Shown one piece after another: positions 58,956-64,000 of a stretch of 64,000 nucleotides of DNA (its first letter is position 1; each line of letters begins with the position of its first letter). Source of the stretch: JAYFQE01 sp034927345 (lineage in GTDB: Bacteria; Bacillota; Clostridia; Saccharofermentanales; UBA5734); assembly GCA_034927345.1 (NCBI GenBank), contig JAYFQE010000004.1, forward strand, positions 1-64,000. Direction: 5' to 3'. A program made the translations under genes and the position numbers. The notes below the pieces were generated by a model. It did not search any database, was not told the DNA's origin, and saw only the letters and a list, made by a program, of their open reading frames with translations.

Positions 58956-58984
58956 CGGGAGAAGCGGAAAGGCCGCTTCTCCCG
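58956..58984 (-). terminator. intra-operon hairpin between binding protein and permease
   Basis: CGGGAGAAGCGG (58956-58967) and CCGCTTCTCCCG (58973-58984) form a perfect 12-bp stem with a five-base loop. On the minus strand it is followed by CGTTTTT, so it may partly terminate transcription and favour the binding protein over the permeases. Confidence 0.75.
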
Positions 58985-59026
58985 TGCTTAAATCAGAACA
59001 TTAAACAAAATGAATGTCTATTTTCT

Positions 59027-60676
59027 TTAGCGGCTAAGATACCGGTCATAAACATCCTGATACACCTTTTGAACTTTTTCCAGTCCCATACCCTTTAATT
59101 GTGCAAGATAAGCGTCGAATCCATCAAGAGATTCCTGACCAAGCACAAACTTGGCGAACATTTCGGTTGCATAGGTATCAATGGCGGTTTTCTCATTGGC
59201 AATGCTCTGGCTTTCGTCAGTCGTCATAGTCAGCGAACCGGGCAGCAGATGCTTGCTGGTTCCCTCAACATACCAGGAGTCAACGGCCTTCTTACGAAGT
59301 TCGGGATAAGTATTTGTTGTTGCAAGCATATGGACGGTGGCGCAGTTTCCGGACATGCCGGTATAGGTCTTCATCATGAAGTCATTGCCGCGGGGATCAT
59401 TAATGAACGAGTCCAAATACTTCGGTACACCGTTGCTGTCATATTCGAAAGTAACGCCTTCTTCGCCAAAGCTGCAGAGAGCCATGCCTTCTTCGGTATA
59501 ACCATAGTCCAGAAAACGGCAAGCCAGTGGAATGTCTTTGCAGCTGCTGGTAATAACGGCGCAAAGACCGATATTATTCGTTTCGCCTTGAGTAAACTGA
59601 ACCTTATCGCCGCTGTTCAAGACAGGATAAGATACGCCGGCCCAAGTGTCTGTCGTATTGTTGTTTGCTTTCAGCTTCGTATCAAAGCCGATGACTGTTC
59701 CGCCAGTCGACTGGCAGGCGCCGACTTCGCTGTTAAGCACTTTGGTTTCCAGCGCGGCGGCATCGTTGGTCAGCATATCCGGGTCAATGATACCGTCTTT
59801 ATACCACTGGTTCATCTGCTTCAAAAATTCCTTATAACCGTCGGTAGCATAACCAAATTGGATCTTTTGGTTGTCGTCGACATAGAAATTTGCGGTTGAG
59901 CCGTAAGCACCCTGGAAAACCAGGCTAAGGCTGCTTGTGCCACCGGAAACACTAAATGGATATTTAGCCAAATTTTGATCTTTAAAAGCACGCAGCATTT
60001 TGTCCCAATCACTGATGGTAACCGGAGCGGTCATGCCGACCTTATCCAACAGATCCTGACGGACGACCGGACCGGCATATGTTCCAAGATATAAATTTTC
60101 ACGCAGGAATGCAAAGCCGTAATACTTTCCGTCGTCGGTTTTCACCGACTTGTCAATACTCTCGTCGGACTTTAATTTTGCATAATAAGCCGGCGCGTAT
60201 TTTGGCAGATAATCGGAGAGATCAGCAATTGTCCCGGATTCCAGCAAATCGGCAGCGGTGTTTGGTACGCCGGCATTATAATAGATATCCGGCAGTTCGG
60301 AGCTTGCCAGCATCAAATTAAACGCCTGACCGGCGTCGGTGCCGGCCGGAACCGCTTGCCAGTCGATTTTCACGCCGACTTTTTCAGCCAGCTTTTGATT
60401 GAAATAATTGTCGTTACGGTCAACGCCGTCCGGAACGGCGTAGGCATAATTGATAAGAATATAAAAGGAAAGCGTCTTGTCAGTCTTAGTCATCGGGTAA
60501 CCGGTGAATCCGTCATCGTTTCCATTTGTGGTTGCGGCGCTGCCGCTTGTCGCGGCCGCCGTAGTAGCCGAAGCAGCCGAGGTAGTCGATAATGTGGTGC
60601 TGCCGCTGGTGCATCCCGCGAATATCGCGGCGCACATCAACACAGCCAAGGCAAGGGAAAGGAATCGTTTGCTCAT
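59027..60676 (-). CDS. oligosaccharide-binding lipoprotein, LplA type
   Basis: A 549-residue extracellular binding protein. The signal peptide ends in AIFAGC (C22), followed by a 30-residue Ser/Thr/Ala linker. Mature-part motifs LMLASSELPDIYYNAGVP, LLDKVGMTAPVTISDWDKML and WYKDGIIDPDMLTNDAA fit LplA-like family 1 proteins. AGAGG lies about 11 bases upstream of the ATG. It is the first gene of the minus-strand importer operon and divergent from the AraC sensor at 61149. Confidence 0.93.
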   Translation of the reverse strand: MSKRFLSLALAVLMCAAIFAGCTSGSTTLSTTSAASATTAAATSGSAATTNGNDDGFTGYPMTKTDKTLSFYILINYAYAVPDGVDRNDNYFNQKLAEKVGVKIDWQAVPAGTDAGQAFNLMLASSELPDIYYNAGVPNTAADLLESGTIADLSDYLPKYAPAYYAKLKSDESIDKSVKTDDGKYYGFAFLRENLYLGTYAGPVVRQDLLDKVGMTAPVTISDWDKMLRAFKDQNLAKYPFSVSGGTSSLSLVFQGAYGSTANFYVDDNQKIQFGYATDGYKEFLKQMNQWYKDGIIDPDMLTNDAAALETKVLNSEVGACQSTGGTVIGFDTKLKANNNTTDTWAGVSYPVLNSGDKVQFTQGETNNIGLCAVITSSCKDIPLACRFLDYGYTEEGMALCSFGEEGVTFEYDSNGVPKYLDSFINDPRGNDFMMKTYTGMSGNCATVHMLATTNTYPELRKKAVDSWYVEGTSKHLLPGSLTMTTDESQSIANEKTAIDTYATEMFAKFVLGQESLDGFDAYLAQLKGMGLEKVQKVYQDVYDRYLSR

Positions 60677-60796
60677 GAACCATCAACCTCTTTCAGATTT
60701 ATTTAACCGATCCGATCGTCTATTCTGCTTCCTCAGGTGTCTGTTTCCATTGGGTCGAGGAAATTTTTCGAAATGACGTCCGGTCTGTCGGCTTTC

Positions 60797-60824
60797 ATTA
60801 TAAAGTGCCTCTGTTCACTGTAAA
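60797..60824 (-). promoter_or_regulatory. promoter of the second LplABC-type operon
   Basis: On the minus strand TTTACA (60824-60819), 16 bases, TATAAT (60802-60797), giving a leader of about 115 bases. The rest of the 470-base divergent region (60677-61148) holds no gene that I can support. Confidence 0.6.
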
Positions 60825-61148
60825 TTGACGATAAAAAGAATCAATAGGCAAAAAGACGATGGGTTCATTCGGGAAAGTTTGCAAAATGTAGATTGAGTTG
60901 ATTAAAACAAGAATTGAGCTCATTTTGATCAAATCTTTGTTGAAATGATCGATAACCTTCCCTATGATGATGAAGAACATATGAAAACGAGCTGGTTGAC
61001 ACATGCTGTATAATGAGTCCATAAAATCAATCACTTTCTCAAAGGGCTAAACTGATACAGGAGCAAGATACATCGCGACAAGCTGTTCGCTTTGTGGTAA
61101 CTCCTTGTTACCTGATTAAAATATAAATATATAAGGAGCGGTTGATAA

Positions 61149-63434
61149 GTGAAAATAGTGAGACAAAATAAAACCGGGAAATATTTTTCTCATATTTTAT
61201 TTTCCTATTTTTGTTTCATTCTGATATCCTTGATATCCGCCGTCGTTATCTATCAGATCTCATATCGGCAGATGATTCAGCAGACGAGCAAATCCGATTA
61301 TGCTGTTTTTGAGCAGTTTTATAAGCTTGTCGACCAGGAGCTGAATAACGCCGCCAATAAGGTCGACGGACTGCAACGCGACCGCGATTTGCTGAATTTA
61401 TTGGATGAGGAATATACCTACGGCGGAATATCTCCTTACTCTTCTTTTCTAGTCAAGAGGAAAATGGAGATGATCAGCAACAGTAATTTAACCGATTTAT
61501 TTATCTATCTCCCGAAAAGCGACCGGATTATTTCAGGTTATTACGCGACACTGTCCACAAAATACTACTTTGATACCTATTACAGTCAAATGTCGTATTC
61601 CGCCAGCTTTTTCACGGTTGACAAACCCCGCGAGCTGCTCCCGATGATCACTTCCACGGGGCAGAAAACCATTGCCATCAGAGTGCCGATATTTGAATCA
61701 ATGTATGTCGGCGGCCAAAACGTGGTTTATTCCGTCTTTTCTGTTCTGAATCCGACGCGCATCAAGGAAAATATGGATTATCTGGAACAATCCACGAGCG
61801 GAAACATCATGATTCTGAATAGCGATAACCAGGCTCTAATACGCTCGTCATTGCTGAGCGAAATCGACCCATCTACGGTTCCTCTGGAAGAAGGTATTCA
61901 GCAAACAACCCTTGACGGACGGCGCTATGCGGTTTTTGTCAAATCGTCTACGGTCACGGCGTACCGGTATGTTTCCTTTGTCCCGCTGGACGCGATGAAT
62001 CATGCGCTGTCCTTTTTCCGGCTCTATAGTATCATCAACGTGGTTGCTGTGTTTCTTTTCGGTATACTGCTGGCTTTTCTACTGACAAAAGTCAATTACA
62101 AACCCGTGGCGCGCTTGCTGGAGAGCGTGGTGTCGCTGAATGATAAAAAGCGCTTTTCCGGAGCCGAGGAATTTAAATATCTTGAAGACAGCATCAAAAC
62201 GGCCATCAGCGAAAAAACGCGCTATACATCCGATTTATCTGAATTCCGGAAGGCGCGGAAATATAATTTGGTTTTGAATCTGATTAACGGAATTGTTCCT
62301 GCCGGCTCCACTGCCGATCATTTATTTGCTGAGCTGGGTGAATCGCTGCTGTCCGAACAATTTGCCGTCATGCTCTTCGATATTGAAGACTGGAACGATA
62401 ATATTTTCCCAAGAGACTACATTGAAGAACGTCCGATGCTTTCTAAAATCATACTGCCGAATGTCATCGAAGAACTTTGCAACGAAAAAAACAAAGGCTT
62501 TGTTGTCAACATCAATACGGATCGATTTGTCTGTATCGTCAATCTGTCCGCGGAAGCGGCCGGGTCCGATTTGGCTGCTATCGCAGAGCATTCCCTGAGA
62601 TTTCTCAATAATAAAATGGGCATCCTCTGTACCGCTGGGATAGGCAGTTGTTATGGGACGCTGAAAGAAATACGCTCGTCTTATAACGAGGCGTTGCGCG
62701 CGGAAGAATACAAGATTGTTTTAGGAACCGGGCAGGTTTTATGCTACCAGGATCTTTTTGCCCTGGCAACAACGGATCGTTTTTTACAGGACAGTTCCAT
62801 CAGGATGATGCTGATGCAAGGCATAAAAGACGATAATGCGAATTGCAGCCAAGTGTATCATAATATATTTACACATTGTTTTTCATCGAAACTACCCGGG
62901 ACACCTGAATCCGCCCGCGGTTTTATCTTTGATTTGTGCGTGCAGGCCAATGATATTCTAAATGAATTGGATACCCAAAACAATGCGGCGCTCTCTGACT
63001 ATCATTTTGACCTCAATATTGAAACCTATAAAACGATTGATAACTTTCGCGATTACTTTATTCAAAGAATGCAGGAGATCCGGCAGGTTTATCGCGAACG
63101 CCATTCGGTGAAAATCCTGGGTCAGAGCATTCAGGAATTCATCGAAAGTCATTATGCCGATATGAATCTCGGCGTGAATGAAATCGGCAGACAATTTAAT
63201 TTTACGCCGGCTTATTGTTCAAAAATATTCCGCCAGGAGACCAATCAGGGCATTACCGAAAGCATCAATGCCGTGCGGATAAAAAAGGCCTGTGAGAAAT
63301 TGACCGAAACCGAAGATAATCTCGATACGATCGCGCAACGCTGCGGATTTACTTCCAGCGCGGTGTTTATTCGCAGCTTTAAGAAGATTTGCGGGATCAC
63401 TCCGGGCAGCTATCGCAAAATTATGAGAAAATAA
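61149..63434 (+). CDS. membrane-bound AraC-family sensor regulator
   Basis: A 761-residue one-component regulator with the same layout as that at 18883: a membrane helix at about 12-34 (ILFSYFCFILISLISAVVIY), an extracellular Cache-like domain, a second helix near 295-315 (IINVVAVFLFGILLAFLL), a linker, and an AraC double helix-turn-helix at the end (NEIGRQFNFTPAYCSKIF, SAVFIRSFKKICGITPGSYR). The GTG start at 61149 has AAGGAGC ten bases upstream. Position implies control of the divergent binding-protein operon by an extracellular sugar signal. Confidence 0.9.
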   Translation: MKIVRQNKTGKYFSHILFSYFCFILISLISAVVIYQISYRQMIQQTSKSDYAVFEQFYKLVDQELNNAANKVDGLQRDRDLLNLLDEEYTYGGISPYSSFLVKRKMEMISNSNLTDLFIYLPKSDRIISGYYATLSTKYYFDTYYSQMSYSASFFTVDKPRELLPMITSTGQKTIAIRVPIFESMYVGGQNVVYSVFSVLNPTRIKENMDYLEQSTSGNIMILNSDNQALIRSSLLSEIDPSTVPLEEGIQQTTLDGRRYAVFVKSSTVTAYRYVSFVPLDAMNHALSFFRLYSIINVVAVFLFGILLAFLLTKVNYKPVARLLESVVSLNDKKRFSGAEEFKYLEDSIKTAISEKTRYTSDLSEFRKARKYNLVLNLINGIVPAGSTADHLFAELGESLLSEQFAVMLFDIEDWNDNIFPRDYIEERPMLSKIILPNVIEELCNEKNKGFVVNINTDRFVCIVNLSAEAAGSDLAAIAEHSLRFLNNKMGILCTAGIGSCYGTLKEIRSSYNEALRAEEYKIVLGTGQVLCYQDLFALATTDRFLQDSSIRMMLMQGIKDDNANCSQVYHNIFTHCFSSKLPGTPESARGFIFDLCVQANDILNELDTQNNAALSDYHFDLNIETYKTIDNFRDYFIQRMQEIRQVYRERHSVKILGQSIQEFIESHYADMNLGVNEIGRQFNFTPAYCSKIFRQETNQGITESINAVRIKKACEKLTETEDNLDTIAQRCGFTSSAVFIRSFKKICGITPGSYRKIMRK

Positions 63435-63445
63435 TCCGCGGCGTA

Positions 63446-64000
63446 TTAGTTGATTTTGCGCTTGCGATAATCTCCGGGCGTCATCCCGGTGATTTTATGA
63501 AAAGACTGGTAGAAAAATTTAATATCGCTGAAGCCACAGTCTGCTGTGATGTCGGTAATGGTCCGATCGGTTGTCACCAACAGCTTGCAGGCTTCTTCGA
63601 TACGGATTTGCTGAAGCAGCGTGTTGACGGGTTTACCGGTCACATCCCGGAAAAGACGGCTAAAATAATCTTTGCTTAAGAATATCCGGGCGGCCAGGTC
63701 ATCGAGCGTGATATGGGTATTAAAATTCTCCCGCAGATAACCAAGCGCGGTCTCGACGATTTGCGCTTGCCGGCGCCGGACAGAGTCTGAGTTGTTATTG
63801 TCCATACGCCGGAAAATATTGATGATCAATTCGACAACATAAGCTCTGATGATATCGGTATACCCTTTTTGCTGCCCGATGTATTCCAAATAGATTTTAT
63901 TAAAAAGATCGCCGAAAATACTGTAGCTGCTGCCGGTTAAATGCAGATCGGGGCCGATTTCCTGCTGTTCCGGGAAAAGAGAATAGAAGAGAAAGGAAGA
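63446..64000 (-). CDS. AraC-family regulator (C-terminal part; runs off the right edge)
   Basis: The frame stays open to base 64000, so at least 184 residues are coded and the N-terminus lies outside. The last 100 residues are an AraC double helix-turn-helix (ITLDDLAARIFLSKDYFSRL, ITADCGFSDIKFFYQSFHKI, TPGDYRKRK). The segment before it (PDLHLTGSSYSIFGDLF) is probably the end of a cupin-type sensor. It is convergent with the membrane AraC gene, with only 11 bases between the stops. Confidence 0.88.
   Translation of the reverse strand, partial: SSFLFYSLFPEQQEIGPDLHLTGSSYSIFGDLFNKIYLEYIGQQKGYTDIIRAYVVELIINIFRRMDNNNSDSVRRRQAQIVETALGYLRENFNTHITLDDLAARIFLSKDYFSRLFRDVTGKPVNTLLQQIRIEEACKLLVTTDRTITDITADCGFSDIKFFYQSFHKITGMTPGDYRKRKIN

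Noticed and set aside
60996..61014. TTGACA and TATAAT as a promoter for the AraC sensor gene
   Set aside because: They are only seven bases apart, too close to act together; either box could be used with a weaker partner.
1..64000. CRISPR arrays, rRNA or complete tRNA genes
   Set aside because: I saw no regularly spaced repeat-spacer pattern and no rRNA or full tRNA sequence in the window.

Overview
The window looks like a chromosome segment of an anaerobic, carbohydrate-degrading member of the Bacillota (Clostridia). The evidence is strong AGGAGG ribosome binding sites, sigma-70-like promoters, LplABC/MalFG-type sugar importers with threonine/alanine-rich lipoprotein binding proteins, YesN-like membrane AraC regulators, and an oxygen-sensitive glycyl radical enzyme with its activase. 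The species cannot be named from the sequence.

Layout. (1) 1-6240 is the end of an integrated phage or phage-derived element: the tail of a structural gene, holin, a three-domain endolysin, a SHOCT-like small protein, and a cassette of three serine-recombinase-family genes, the middle one without a catalytic domain. (2) 6290-8050 holds an AT-rich Lsa-type ABC-F ribosome-protection gene on the minus strand. Its leader contains a small reading frame, an antiterminator segment and a terminator, so it appears to be controlled by attenuation. (3) 8100-8358 contains short direct repeats, then an alpha-L-fucosidase gene that has lost its 5' part, which probably marks the disturbed edge of the insertion. 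(4) 8359-14834 is a sugar-catabolic strip: fucosidase remnant, zinc dehydrogenase, GH42 beta-galactosidase, AraC regulator, ADP-ribosylglycohydrolase-family protein. (5) 14946-22775 is an importer regulon: GH20 hexosaminidase and two permeases on the minus strand, then a membrane AraC sensor and the binding protein on the plus strand. The two target promoters share a 14-base element. (6) 22918-26347 is a PocR-domain hybrid histidine kinase with a REC-GGDEF partner. (7) 26415-32311 is a LacI-controlled module: LacI, GH127-like arabinofuranosidase, and a convergent operon of an unusual glycyl radical enzyme and its activase. Operators with ATTAACG half-sites sit on both promoters. (8) 32468-41014 holds a sugar isomerase-like protein, a membrane LuxR protein and a small LuxR protein preceded by a structured leader, a lipoprotein, Lrp with a three-subunit NAD(P) transhydrogenase, and a DUF1861 propeller protein. 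(9) 41295-54494 is a large operon: LplABC-type importer, two uroporphyrinogen-decarboxylase-family proteins, LacI, an M81/MlrC-like protein, an M24/creatinase-like protein, an ASRT-family protein, an uncharacterised glycosidase and an AAC(3)-family acetyltransferase. (10) 54666-64000 has a Fic protein, a second LplABC-type operon with a Gfo/Idh/MocA oxidoreductase, a divergent membrane AraC regulator and the end of another AraC gene.

How the parts fit together: three importers each have their own regulator and hydrolases or modifying enzymes, and none has its own ATPase, so a shared MsmX-like ATPase elsewhere is implied. The two least explained systems are the 45260-54494 catabolic block and the glycyl radical enzyme module at 30167-32311.
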